Assembly: GCF_017301635.1 (NCBI RefSeq)
Contig: NZ_CP071091.1
Coordinates: 4,724,001 to 4,788,000, forward strand
Reading direction: 5' to 3'
From: Myxococcus landrumus
GTDB lineage: Bacteria; Myxococcota; Myxococcia; Myxococcales; Myxococcaceae
Length of the DNA: 64,000 nucleotides
Each line of letters begins with the position of its first letter. Positions within the stretch are counted from its first letter, which is position 1. The notes beneath the pieces are model-generated. The model saw nothing but the letters and a program-made list of their open reading frames with translations, was not told where the DNA came from and made no database searches. A program made the translations under genes and the position numbers. This document shows positions 42,101 to 50,403 of the stretch, one piece after another.

Positions 42101-42647
42101 GCTCCTCTGCAACCAGGCGCTCGGCACCACCGTGGACGTGTCCCCCTTCCTGCGGGAGCAGTGGCATCCCCGGCTCGATGCGCTGCGTGCGCGCGCGCTG
42201 CAATACCCTGGGGGCCGGCAGACGATGTGCGAGCAGATGGAGCTGCGTTCGTATTCGGAGCCGCTCGACTATCCGGCGCAGCATGGCACCGGCCTCTGCA
42301 TCGACCGGGTCCACAAGAATCCCCACACGTTTCCAAGCTGGGCCTGGCGGTGTCTCCGCTCCAGCATGATGGCCATGCCCGTCCTCGACTCCGCCCTGCC
42401 TCGGCCAGACACGCGGACCAACGCGTTCTGCCTCTCGTGCCATACCCGCTCGACGCCCTTGCCCGGGCTGAGTCAGAGCGCGCTGGCCCCGGGGACCCAG
42501 CCCCGCTTCGAGGACCCTCGCCGCCAGCCGATGAACGTCCCGGCGGTGATGGGCGGTGTCGTCCCGTCCTGGCTCACCACGGGCATCGACCAGCCGGACG
42601 GCACACGCACCCTTGACGCGTACTTCGACCACTTCCCGGCGCCCTGA
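39138..42647 (+). CDS. 1169-residue secreted lipoprotein with LamG-like domain and one heme c motif
   Basis: The lipoprotein signal ends in LLPVAC (Cys26), so the protein is exported and lipid-anchored. The first ~750 residues are unassigned and rich in aromatic and Asn/Gly residues. Residues ~785-985 form a concanavalin/LamG-like jelly roll (SGKGIWLDGQNDFMDMGY, KVTVYIDGTKHS, WVDELRIYAL). Near residue 1097 is a covalent heme motif in AFCLSCHTRS. This combination suggests a surface protein with redox or heme-dependent activity. The gene stands alone, with a hairpin terminator after it. Confidence 0.75.
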   Translation: MPLNPRQFVGSLSSAFLLLLLLPVACDKAPTAPAPQPVATQQARLDPPTLFRDVAMVGYSTPPCTTGVNNYGLVDNCYNIENPQRPSIFRELSTAWRPHRTHYTDAMSLRPSNLNGVMQPFPPFEWDSGWSSPQKPQTADAANAIQVLPFQRGTNDGRLFIRGGCNGCPEGSTLFTFRPETLGHDFRYSFASKGEQYAQPDRAIGMHPFIYFNPIDTGLVSNHNGDFPDSLHSTLCEDTTNAQVMGGHGRNPVACTARYEAGAPPYTGDCYELSIVYGLLARSNNRWELRSVDLTVFVRDPKTLQAGNSATLPNRADWGIWIYPRNPEGEVKSLPTWELPPFRPFDFQDTNWGDISPNSPYTFPGTPNIMDWRRLFTTNPKYRCYDAVTLPGSPDPVYFRNRSASAPKWCQFFDKQHHRSSYLVEDDEDAIIGDGGSWSGAGGQDLALFEPTTSGDGKLLVVNMNGLYYSASNSVCNAADWGHFKPISMMPMDPAVNTRYPLAKSQVINGQPQPFRDTMGNPIPFGVISQWAYGWLDRDAKNLFFAAKNISHDGYFAQRVDREDKYLPFSMSDFLGTSPPSDAQRPLFNPDRAPGQAVSVLGAWTRGKVVILDNGMSLTELPGYHEDNFQRTYAMRLYAGDLVQFSPKGSTHILSFENQLNHFDGMRPTLPFDVVWNVQTSNQRNTQVAFDDYLNTRSFVVAHMNAAMRMDVSPHHDSDWQKTFMQDGFVSAHGVYASVRYGGVADFRFQRNPLAQNAATGHPQYGAGGPPSPTHLRLRGGARIEPVALGGVSGKGIWLDGQNDFMDMGYPVNSAQRDWLFGIWLDSRQDTVLPPGASFARSAPRTIFYFSDNSWVGLAQAKDSSGKVWHELDLHNGILRTTTSVNLGTLVRSGRYFHFGMKVFTEGGQRKVTVYIDGTKHSTHTVAASDLGFDPMFNAMNGWTWLDVSDPGPSFGAWTSRLPFLGWVDELRIYALMPGDAQAPWLEELLCNQALGTTVDVSPFLREQWHPRLDALRARALQYPGGRQTMCEQMELRSYSEPLDYPAQHGTGLCIDRVHKNPHTFPSWAWRCLRSSMMAMPVLDSALPRPDTRTNAFCLSCHTRSTPLPGLSQSALAPGTQPRFEDPRRQPMNVPAVMGGVVPSWLTTGIDQPDGTRTLDAYFDHFPAP

Positions 42648-42665
42648 CGTCGGAGAAGACAGGCC

Positions 42666-42696
42666 CCTCCGCCCTGGCTTCGCGTCAGGGCGGAGG
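42666..42696. terminator. strong bidirectional hairpin terminator
   Basis: A perfect 11-bp stem (CCTCCGCCCTG paired with CAGGGCGGAGG) with a nine-base loop lies between two convergent genes and overlaps the pseudouridine synthase stop. It has no clear U-run, as is common in GC-rich genomes. Confidence 0.75.
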
Positions 42697-43494
42697 CGGC
42701 ACCACGAACCCCAGCCCCTCCGACACCTCCTCGTCGCGCAGCACCCGAAACATCCCCTCGGGCACATCCAACACCACGCGCCCCACCGCCTCGCGATGCA
42801 GCGTCACCACCGGATGCCCCACCGCCGCGAGCATCCGCTTCACCTGATGGTGCCGGCCTTCCGTCAACGTGAGCTCCACGACCTCCACCTCCCGCAGCCG
42901 AGCCTCCGCCGGACGCGTGAGCCCATCCTCCAACGCCACGCCCTCCCGAAGCCGCTGAAGCGCCACGCCCCCCGGACGCCCCTCCACCCGCGCCACGTAG
43001 CGCTTGGGCAGGTGCGTCTCCGGCGCCGTGCCATGACGAACGAACCGCTCGTCATTCGTGAACAACAGCAACCCCGTGGTGTCCCGGTCCAGCCGCCCCA
43101 CCGCGTACCACTCGTAACCCTGGAGTGACTCCGGCAGCACCGCGCGCAGCCGCTCGAACACCGTGCCCACGCCCTCCGGGTCCGAGCCATGCACCACGGG
43201 CCCCGCGGGCTTGTGGAACATCAACACCCACAGCCGTGCGTCCAACGAACACTCCCGCCCATCCACTCGCACCACCCGCCCAGGCCCCACCGGTGCGAAG
43301 GGCTCCACCTCCACCCGGCCATCCACTTCCACCCGACCCGCCCGGATGGCCTCCTCGGCGGAGACGCGGGGCATCACCCCCGCTCGGCCCAAGGCGCGCG
43401 CCAGCCAGTCCGCCCGGCCTCCCACGGGCACTTCCTCCGTGCCCCGCCGCCGCGCCGCCTCCAGCCACCGGGGCGTCTTGCTCCTCCGCGCCAT
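42685..43494 (-). CDS. RsuA/RluB-family pseudouridine synthase
   Basis: 269 residues. Residues ~25-75 are an S4 RNA-binding domain (RLSEAIRAGRVEVDG-like pattern: EEAIRAGRVEVDG). The catalytic domain has GRLDRDTTGLLL with the nucleophilic Asp, KRYVARVEG, and the RHHQVKRM motif. It isomerises a uridine in rRNA; which one (16S 516 or 23S 2605 classes) is not determinable. The ATG at 43494 follows GGAGACGAGAGG; an upstream GTG in frame is less likely. Confidence 0.9.
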   Translation of the reverse strand: MARRSKTPRWLEAARRRGTEEVPVGGRADWLARALGRAGVMPRVSAEEAIRAGRVEVDGRVEVEPFAPVGPGRVVRVDGRECSLDARLWVLMFHKPAGPVVHGSDPEGVGTVFERLRAVLPESLQGYEWYAVGRLDRDTTGLLLFTNDERFVRHGTAPETHLPKRYVARVEGRPGGVALQRLREGVALEDGLTRPAEARLREVEVVELTLTEGRHHQVKRMLAAVGHPVVTLHREAVGRVVLDVPEGMFRVLRDEEVSEGLGFVVPPPP

Positions 43495-43536
43495 CCTCTC
43501 GTCTCCTTGCCTCTCCACCCCGACATCCCATGTTCA

Positions 43537-43552
43537 CATTGGAGAACCAATG
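43537..43552. promoter_or_regulatory. short palindrome in divergent region before the ThrE-like gene
   Basis: CATTGG and CCAATG flank four bases (AGAA) in the 147-bp gap between the pseudouridine synthase and exporter genes. It is the only AT-richer patch there, so an operator is possible. Confidence 0.3.
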
Positions 43553-43641
43553 AGAGCTTCTCCACGGAGCCCTCGGCGGACAGGCGGACACCCGCATGTC
43601 ACGATTTGACTCCACCCGCCGCCCTCTGCCATTGCGGCCTC

Positions 43642-44892
43642 GTGGCTGTCCCCCCTGAAATCGCCGAATCCCTCCAGCGACACCCGCCGCCCTCGGGCCC
43701 CTCCGTCGCCTTCGCGCTGCGCCTGGCCGAAGCCCTCCATCGCTACGGAACGCCCGCGCACCGCCTGGAGGACCTGATGAAGCGCGTGTCAGGTCGGCTG
43801 GGTCTCGAGGGGCGCTTCTTCTCCACCCCCACGTCCCTCTTCGCGTCCTTCGGGCCACCCGAGGCGCTGCGCACCAGCCTCATCCGCGTGGAGCCCGGGG
43901 ACATGGACCTGGAGCGCCTCACCCTGCTGGACGTGCTCGCCGATGACGTCATCCACGCCCGCCTGTCGCCCGCCGAGGGCGCGCTGCGCGTGGAGGCCAT
44001 CCTCGCCCGGCCCCCACGCTTCGGGCCGGTCCTTCAAGTCCTCTGCTGGGCCCTGGCCGGAGGAGCCGGCGCCCGTCTCTTCGGCGGTGGGTTGAAGGAG
44101 ATGGCGGTCGCCACGGTGAGCAGCCTGCTCATCGGCATCCTGAGCGAGGTGACGCAGCGGCAGCCGTCCTCCGCGCGAGTGCTGGAGCCCGTCGCCGCCA
44201 TCCTCTCCTCGTCGCTCGCCGTCCTCGCCGCGAGCTTCCTGGGCACGATGTCGATTCAGGTCGCCACGCTGGCGGGCCTCATCGTCCTGCTGCCCGGCCT
44301 CACGCTGACGGTGGCCCTCAACGAGTTGGCGACGCGCCACCTCATCTCCGGGACCTCGCGCCTCACCGGCGCCGCCGTCGTCTTCCTGCAACTGGGTTTC
44401 GGAGTGGCGCTCGGCAGCAGGCTCGCGGAGGTGCTGCCACCGCCACCCGTCGTCCCGCCCCCCCTGCCACTCCCCACCTGGACCCAGGCCGTGTCCCTGG
44501 CGGTGGCGGGCGTGGCCATCGGCGTGCTGTTCCGCGCGAGGCCTCGCGACTGGGGCTGGATTGCCGCGGCCGGCACCTTCGCGTTCCTGGGCGCGCGGGT
44601 GAGCTCGGGGCTGTTGGGTCCGCAGCTCGGCGCCTTCGTGGGCGCGGTCCTGCTGGGCATCGGCGGCAACACGCTGGCGCGGCTGCGCAACAAGCCCTCC
44701 GTCACCATCGTCGTGCCGGGACTCATGTTGCTCGTTCCCGGAAGCGTGGGCTTCCGCAGCCTGTCCTCGCTGCTGGAGCGGGACGTGGTGGCCGGCGTGG
44801 ACACGGCCTTCAACATGCTGATGGTGGCCGTGGCGCTGGTGGCCGGACTCCTGTCCGCCAACGCCCTGGTCCCCCCGCGCAAGGTGCTCTGA
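43642..44892 (+). CDS. ThrE-family threonine/serine exporter
   Basis: 416 residues from a GTG start; the longer frame overlaps the divergent gene and lacks a site. The cytoplasmic N-terminal ThrE (DUF1212) domain contains the stretch YGTPAHRLEDLM. It is followed by about ten membrane segments: a first bundle of five (about residues 130-275) and a second ThrE_2-like bundle (about 290-410), joined by a Pro-rich loop PPPPVVPPPLPLP. Fused two-half exporters of this kind export small amino acids. The start assignment is moderate. Confidence 0.85.
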   Translation: MAVPPEIAESLQRHPPPSGPSVAFALRLAEALHRYGTPAHRLEDLMKRVSGRLGLEGRFFSTPTSLFASFGPPEALRTSLIRVEPGDMDLERLTLLDVLADDVIHARLSPAEGALRVEAILARPPRFGPVLQVLCWALAGGAGARLFGGGLKEMAVATVSSLLIGILSEVTQRQPSSARVLEPVAAILSSSLAVLAASFLGTMSIQVATLAGLIVLLPGLTLTVALNELATRHLISGTSRLTGAAVVFLQLGFGVALGSRLAEVLPPPPVVPPPLPLPTWTQAVSLAVAGVAIGVLFRARPRDWGWIAAAGTFAFLGARVSSGLLGPQLGAFVGAVLLGIGGNTLARLRNKPSVTIVVPGLMLLVPGSVGFRSLSSLLERDVVAGVDTAFNMLMVAVALVAGLLSANALVPPRKVL

Positions 44893-44902
44893 GCCAACCG
44901 CC

Positions 44903-45319
44903 TCAGGACATGCGCGAGATGTAGATGGCCGCGAGCGACAGCAGGAAGTATGGCACCAGCCCGCCCGCGCCCGCGTAGTCCTTGGCCATGCGCTGGCCGA
45001 AGAAGAGGCACACCAGCGAGAGGGCGGACGCGAGCGCCCCCCAGAAGGCCAGCGTCGCACTGCCCGAGGCGATGAGCGAGACGAGGCCCGCGGCGCTGAG
45101 CGCGCCCGAGGCCAGCTCCATCAGGGTGATGACGCCGAGCATGAGCGGCACCACGCCCCGCAGGGGGCTCTTGGCGAAGTGGCCCGTGAGCCAGCCCAGG
45201 TTGCCCTTCCAATCCACCACCTTGTCCGCACCGGACTGGAGGAAGAGGATGGCGAGGAAGGCGGCGCACAGGGCCTGGAGCAGCCACGCGGTGAACTGAG
45301 TCGATTCAAGAGGCGGCAT
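44903..45319 (-). CDS. DoxX-like integral membrane protein
   Basis: 138 residues with four predicted membrane segments and the early FLQSGADKVVDWKGN motif of the DoxX/MauE-like group. Family members are linked to quinone or thiol redox chemistry, but no active residues can be assigned here. The stop faces the ThrE-like gene 10 bp away. The ATG at 45319 is chosen over a longer frame that would overlap the divergent promoter. Confidence 0.75.
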   Translation of the reverse strand: MPPLESTQFTAWLLQALCAAFLAILFLQSGADKVVDWKGNLGWLTGHFAKSPLRGVVPLMLGVITLMELASGALSAAGLVSLIASGSATLAFWGALASALSLVCLFFGQRMAKDYAGAGGLVPYFLLSLAAIYISRMS

Positions 45320-45439
45320 GGCGCGCCACTCTAGCCGCCTGGACGCCAGGCCCAAGTCTTCTCCTTCGAGGACCTGGCGGCCGGGCTTGGGGCCCGCTCG
45401 CCCCTTCCCACCCGACAAACCGTCCCTAGCTTGACGCGC

Positions 45440-46612
45440 ATGGCATCAGAGCAGACCTCCCGGCGCGTATTCACCGGCCTCATCCTGCTGTCCATCCTGC
45501 TCCTGGCCCTGGTCATCCAGCCCCTGGCCAAGGCCTTCTTCCTGGCGGCGATATTGGCGGGGGCGCTCTACGGCCTGCACAGCCGACTGACCCGCAGGCT
45601 GCGCGGGCGGAAGAACATCTCGGCGGGGCTGATCTGCACCGCGGTCATCCTCGCGCTGCTCGTGCCCATCGGAGGCTTCACCGCCTTCGTCGTCGCCGAG
45701 GTGTCATCCGGTGCGCAGTTCGTCTCCCGGACGGTGCAACAGGAGGGCGTGGAGGGGTTGGTGCAGAAGCTGCCCGCCCCCCTGCGCAAGGGCGTGGAGG
45801 GGCTCCTGAAGCGGCTGCCCGTGGAGGAGGCCAACCTGGACGAGCGGCTCCAGCAGCAGGTCAGCAGCCAGAGTGCAACGGCGGCGCGCGCGGTGACAGG
45901 GGCGGTCGCGGCGACGGGCTCCATCGCCTTCCAGGCGGTGATGATGCTCATCGCCTTCTTCTTCTTCCTCACGGACGGCAAGGAACTGGTGGAGTGGCTG
46001 GAGAGCGTGTCACCGCTGCGCCCCGGCGAGACGCTGGAAATCATGCGCGAGTTCCGCAGCGTGTCCGGGGCCGTGTTGCTGTCCTCGCTGGCCACCGCGG
46101 GGGTGCAGGCCCTGGCCGCGCTCATCGGCTTCCTCATCGCCCGCGTGCCCGCGCCGCTGTTCTTCGCGGGCATCACCTTCTTCCTGGCGCTCATCCCCGC
46201 CGTCGGGGCCGCTGTCGTCGTGTTGGTGGCCGCGGCGCTGATGTACTTCAGCGGACACCCCTGGGCCGCGCTCTTCCTGGCCATCTGGGGCACGGTGGTG
46301 GTGGGACTGGTGGACAACATCGTCAAGCCGCTGCTCGCCAAGCGCGGCATGCACCAGCACGGAGCCATCGTCTTCTTCTCGCTGCTCGGAGGCCTGGCGG
46401 CGTTCGGCACGGTGGGCCTGTTGCTGGGCCCGCTCATCGTGGCCTTCTTCCTGGCCCTGGTGCGCATCCACGAGCGCGACTACGGCCGCAACCACCCGGG
46501 CCCCGACAGTCCCTCCACGCCCGGACCCCAGGTGAGCCGCGAGCCGGACGGACAGGGGCTCGTCTCGAAAGGCACGAGCCCCAGCCCTTCACCCGCCCCC
46601 GAACGTCACTGA
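45440..46612 (+). CDS. AI-2E (PerM/YdiK) family transporter
   Basis: 390 residues with about seven to eight membrane segments. The layout is two short N-terminal segments, a soluble loop at about 80-150, and a C-terminal bundle with a family-typical FLALIPAVGAAVVVL stretch, then VDNIVKPLLAKRG. The C-terminal 40 residues are hydrophilic. Family members export autoinducer-2 or act as Na+/H+ antiporters, so the substrate is open. ATG at 45440 is chosen over the in-frame TTG nine bases upstream. Confidence 0.87.
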   Translation: MASEQTSRRVFTGLILLSILLLALVIQPLAKAFFLAAILAGALYGLHSRLTRRLRGRKNISAGLICTAVILALLVPIGGFTAFVVAEVSSGAQFVSRTVQQEGVEGLVQKLPAPLRKGVEGLLKRLPVEEANLDERLQQQVSSQSATAARAVTGAVAATGSIAFQAVMMLIAFFFFLTDGKELVEWLESVSPLRPGETLEIMREFRSVSGAVLLSSLATAGVQALAALIGFLIARVPAPLFFAGITFFLALIPAVGAAVVVLVAAALMYFSGHPWAALFLAIWGTVVVGLVDNIVKPLLAKRGMHQHGAIVFFSLLGGLAAFGTVGLLLGPLIVAFFLALVRIHERDYGRNHPGPDSPSTPGPQVSREPDGQGLVSKGTSPSPSPAPERH

Positions 46613-46624
46613 GGGCGGCCCGCG

Positions 46625-48304
46625 TCAGAACGAAGCGCCGTTCACACGCCGGCCCGGCGAGGTCGACAGGGTCGACAGGGTGGTGTGCAACACGAAGGTG
46701 CTGCTCGTGCCCAGGTCCGGGCTGCGGTTCGCGGAGACGCCATCCGTGCCCGTCAGCGTCGACGGCAGCGTCACCGAGTCCACGATGGTGCCGGACGCGT
46801 TGCGCACCGACACGGTGTCGCCGCCGTTCGTCAGGCTCAGCGTGCCCGTCGAGCAGGCCACCGCGCCCGGCGTGCCCGCGGGAATCCCCGCCGCCGCGCC
46901 GAACACCACCACCACGCCCCCGGCCGGCACCGTGGTGCCCGCGGGGAAGGTGTGCCGCATCGTCCCGGAGTCCCACACCGTCCAGCCGCCCACGCTGACG
47001 GCCGCGGAGCCCGTGTTCACCAGCTCCACGAACTCACCCGAGACGTCCGAACCCAGCTCGTTCACCAGCACCTCGTTGATGATGAGGCCGCCGGTGCCAC
47101 CGCCCGTCGAGGTGATGGAGAAGGCCGCATCGCTGGTGTCCGTGACGGTGGCGGACGTCGTGTCCGTCACGCGCACCCAGGCCTGCGTGCTCTGGGTGGA
47201 CGGCAGCGTCCAGGCCAGGCTGCCCGTAGAGGCCGGTGTGCTCGCCGACAGCACGGTCCACGTGGAGCCGCCATTCAGCGTGTAGTCCACCTTCACGCTC
47301 GCCACGTTCGACGACGTCCAGGTGATGGTGCGCGCACTGCCCGCCGTCCAGCTCTCCCCCCCGTTGGGCGACGTCACCTTCACGGTGGACACCGCGCCCC
47401 CATCGGGGATGAGGAAGTCCTTGATGATGGCCATGTGCTGCATGTTGGTGGAGGCGCTGTCGCTCGCGAGCGCGGGGGACAAATCGGAAATGGGCATGTA
47501 CACGCGCGTGTCCACCACCAGCCCGCCCGTGAACGTGTTGCCGCCGATGACCACGCCCGTCTGGTACTGGCGCAGGTCCGAGTCCACCAGCACGTGGTCA
47601 TAGGGCTTGTTGCGGTTCGCGTTGGTGTTCACGTTGCCATTGAGGTCGGCCGGGTACGGGGCGGTGGTGGTCACCACCTGCGACAGGGTGGAGAAGCTCA
47701 CCTCCGAGCGCGAGTCCGTGTTGAGGTCACCACCGATGGCCAGATAGTCGCCCGCGGGGACGTTGCTCTGGATGTAAGCCACCAGGTTCGTCGACTCCGT
47801 GTTGCGCACGCTGGCGCTGGCCGTCAGCAGATGCACGCTCACCACCCACAGGTCCTTGGGGCCCGGGATGTCGATGCGCGCCCACGCGAAGTCGCGGTTG
47901 CTCACCTGCGTGTCGGTCCACTCGCCCGATGCGACGATGGGATAGCGGCTGACGATGCCATTGGGAATCTGCGCACCGCTCTCCCGGTAGTAATAGAACT
48001 GCGGGCCGAACGCCGTGTCCACGAAGCTCCGGATGTCCGCCGTGGAGTTCGAGCCGTAGTTGAACTCCTGAATCATCACCACGTCCGGGTCCGTGCCCTG
48101 GAAGATGCGGGTGCCATGGCCCAGGCTGTAGTCCTGGCCGTTCCCGCTGGTGATGTTCGCGGCCATCAAGCGCAGGCGCAGGTCGGCCAGCGAGGCCTGG
48201 CGCTCGCCCAGCGCGCTCTCCTCCGCCACCGGCTCCACGCCCTCGCCACACGCGGCGAGCCCGAGGAAGAGCACCATCAGCCAGTGACGCCATGACGACA
48301 GCAT
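46625..48304 (-). CDS. secreted endonuclease/exonuclease/phosphatase-type lipoprotein with lamin-tail domain
   Basis: 559 residues. The lipobox GLAAC (Cys19) shows export. Residues ~40-300 are an EEP-fold hydrolase (LMAANITSG, MIQEF, VVSVHL, IGGDLNTDS, PYDHVLVDS). Residues ~310-395 are a KRE9/KNH-like repeat (SPNGGESWTAGS). Residues ~410-500 are a lamin tail domain (LIINEVLVNE, EFVELVNTG). Such proteins are extracellular DNases or phosphodiesterases, plausibly for predation or nutrient release. The convergent AI-2E gene ends 12 bp away. Confidence 0.85.
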   Translation of the reverse strand: MLSSWRHWLMVLFLGLAACGEGVEPVAEESALGERQASLADLRLRLMAANITSGNGQDYSLGHGTRIFQGTDPDVVMIQEFNYGSNSTADIRSFVDTAFGPQFYYYRESGAQIPNGIVSRYPIVASGEWTDTQVSNRDFAWARIDIPGPKDLWVVSVHLLTASASVRNTESTNLVAYIQSNVPAGDYLAIGGDLNTDSRSEVSFSTLSQVVTTTAPYPADLNGNVNTNANRNKPYDHVLVDSDLRQYQTGVVIGGNTFTGGLVVDTRVYMPISDLSPALASDSASTNMQHMAIIKDFLIPDGGAVSTVKVTSPNGGESWTAGSARTITWTSSNVASVKVDYTLNGGSTWTVLSASTPASTGSLAWTLPSTQSTQAWVRVTDTTSATVTDTSDAAFSITSTGGGTGGLIINEVLVNELGSDVSGEFVELVNTGSAAVSVGGWTVWDSGTMRHTFPAGTTVPAGGVVVVFGAAAGIPAGTPGAVACSTGTLSLTNGGDTVSVRNASGTIVDSVTLPSTLTGTDGVSANRSPDLGTSSTFVLHTTLSTLSTSPGRRVNGASF

Positions 48305-48492
48305 CTGAGTGACTACAGTACAGTTGTTTCGCACGAAATCCGGTCCTGCTCTTGGACAAAGAGCGGTTGAGGGTCGGCAACGACTGCTGAACGAGTGGCC
48401 CGGGGATGCGGCGTCCGGGTCCTCCCCTTCAATCTAGCCGGCTGTCTGACAGGAACGGGGAGTGAAACAAGGCTGAAACATGACGCGCCGTC

Positions 48493-48963
48493 CTACAGCG
48501 ACGCGGCGGTGGACAGAGCGACGAACAGGTAACGCAAGCCCTTCCCCGCTGTGACGAACACGACGAAGGGAAGGGGGCGCACACCCACGACGCCCCCGGC
48601 GATGACGAACGCATCACCGACGATGGGCATCCAGGACATCAGCAGCGCGGGGGCGCCCCATGTGCGAAGCCGTGCCTCGACTCGCGCCATGCGGGGTCCT
48701 TCGCTGGCTCGACGGCGCGCGTACCAACGCCCCAGCGCGCCGCCCCCACCTCGCGACACCCACTGCCCCAGCAGGTAGAGCGACAGCGCCCCCAGCACGT
48801 TGCCCACCGTCGCCACGCCCGTGGCCAGCATCGGCGGCGCACCGCCATAGATGAGCGCCGCCAGCAGCGCCTCCGAGGGCACCGGCACCACCGAGCCCGC
48901 GAGCATCGCGACGAGGAAGAGTCCCGGAAGACCCCAGGCGGTGAGGATGGCGGCGTCGGGCAT
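48493..48963 (-). CDS. DedA/YqaA-like (SNARE-associated) membrane protein
   Basis: 156 residues with about four membrane segments and the motif AGSVVPVPSEALLAAL early in the chain, as in YqaA/DedA proteins (VTT domain). A mid-protein segment reads MSWMPIVGDAFVIAGG. The family is implicated in lipid scrambling and membrane homeostasis. It is the short type. No operon partner; divergent from the metallo-hydrolase about 245 bp away. Confidence 0.82.
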   Translation of the reverse strand: MPDAAILTAWGLPGLFLVAMLAGSVVPVPSEALLAALIYGGAPPMLATGVATVGNVLGALSLYLLGQWVSRGGGGALGRWYARRRASEGPRMARVEARLRTWGAPALLMSWMPIVGDAFVIAGGVVGVRPLPFVVFVTAGKGLRYLFVALSTAASL

Positions 48964-49209
48964 GGTGGTGGGTAGGAGAGGCCCCGGCAGTGTGCCATGG
49001 CCCTGGAGCTCGCGCAGCGAATCCCAGGAGGCCGCCTGCCCTCACCTCGGGTGAGCCTGTCCACGCAGGAACTGCGCCCCCCTTCCGTCCCGCGCAGGAC
49101 TTGCACCCTCCCCGGGGCCTGGAGCCCTGCCCACCGAGGGAACACGAGGCCCGGCGCGGCCCTTGCTTTGTGACGCGGACATCACTTCACCGTGAAGGAA
49201 CTCCGCGTC

Positions 49210-50361
49210 ATGAGCAGCAACGACATCCCTGCCCCGGGCTTGAGCAACGACCTCCGCATCGTCCCCGTGGAGATCGCCCCGGAGACGTTCTGGGTGGGCA
49301 AGCGGGAGCCCGGCAACATCTTCTACGCCAATCCCTACCTGCGACGCTTTCGGGGCACGGATGCGAAGACGCAGCGGTCGTCGGAGTTCAACCTCCTCAT
49401 CGACCCGGGCTCCAGCAGCGACTTCTCCACCATCCACACCAAGGTGACGTCGCTGATTGGCGGCATGGAGCGCTTGTCCGCCCTGTTCATCAACCACCAG
49501 GACCCGGACGTGGGCTCGTCGGCGAGCATCATCTCCGCGCGCTATGCGCCCCGCGCGGGCCTGCTGTGCTCGGAGGACACCTGGCGGCTCATCGTCCACC
49601 AGAACCTGCCGCGCAACCGCTTCATCCCCACGGAGAAGTTCGCGCAGGGATTGAGCGTCCCCACGGGGCACAAGCTCCTGCCGGTGCCCTCGCCGTTCTG
49701 CCACTTCCGGGGCGCGGTGATGCTCTATGACCCGCAGACGCGAGTGCTCTTCACGGGCGACCTGTTCGGCGGCCTCACCGACGCGAATGCGCGCGGGCTG
49801 TGGGCGGAGGAGTCCGACTGGGCGGGCATCCGCGCGTTCCATCAAATCTACATGCCGGTCAACGCGGCCCTCGCGCGCGCGGTGGCCACCATCCGCAAGC
49901 TCACGCCCGCCGTCGAAATCATCGCCCCGCAACACGGGCGCGTCATCCGAGGCCCCCTGGTGCACCAGTTCCTGGAGCGGATGGAGCGGCTCCAGGTGGG
50001 GCTGGACATCATGGACGAGGCGCAGGACCGCACCCACCTCCAGGCGTGGAACTCGGTGGTGGACCGCGTGCTGGCGCTGGCGCGGGGCTACCTGGGTGAC
50101 TCGGTGGACGTGAAGCTGGGCGCCAGCGAGGACCTGGCGGACACGTCCACGTTCGAGGGCAACCGCCTGGTGGTGAACCGGCTGGGCAAGTGGACCGTGG
50201 AGCACGTGGTGGATGTGCTGTGCAAGGGCGAGCCGCCGGAAATCGCGGGCCCCATCATGGTGGAGGCCACCACCGCCGCCGCGGAATACAACCTGCCCAC
50301 GCCGCACCTGGACATCGAAGGCGCGGGAGCGCCGTCGCACATCTCGCTGCTGGACCCCTGA
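49210..50361 (+). CDS. ODP-type metallo-beta-lactamase fold protein (flavodiiron-like)
   Basis: 383 residues. The MBL metal motif is NHQDPDVGSS (the H-x-D/E-x-D form of flavodiiron ODP domains), with later ligands in CHFRGAV, FTGDLFGG and PQHG. Full flavodiiron proteins carry a flavodoxin domain after the ODP; here the C-terminal ~120 residues lack one, so O2 or NO reduction would need a separate flavoprotein, or the role may be sensing. ATG at 49210 follows AAGGA, and a GTG 18 bases earlier is an alternative. The Ser/Thr kinase gene follows after 42 bp. Confidence 0.82.
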   Translation: MSSNDIPAPGLSNDLRIVPVEIAPETFWVGKREPGNIFYANPYLRRFRGTDAKTQRSSEFNLLIDPGSSSDFSTIHTKVTSLIGGMERLSALFINHQDPDVGSSASIISARYAPRAGLLCSEDTWRLIVHQNLPRNRFIPTEKFAQGLSVPTGHKLLPVPSPFCHFRGAVMLYDPQTRVLFTGDLFGGLTDANARGLWAEESDWAGIRAFHQIYMPVNAALARAVATIRKLTPAVEIIAPQHGRVIRGPLVHQFLERMERLQVGLDIMDEAQDRTHLQAWNSVVDRVLALARGYLGDSVDVKLGASEDLADTSTFEGNRLVVNRLGKWTVEHVVDVLCKGEPPEIAGPIMVEATTAAAEYNLPTPHLDIEGAGAPSHISLLDP

Positions 50362-50403
50362 GCCGACGGGACACGGGACCAGACGACGCCGAGGGAGGGA
50401 GCG

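Noticed and set aside
43189..43641. N-terminal extension of the ThrE-like exporter
   Set aside because: It overlaps the divergent pseudouridine synthase and resembles frame-shifted GC-rich DNA; the GTG at 43642 gives a normal-length protein.
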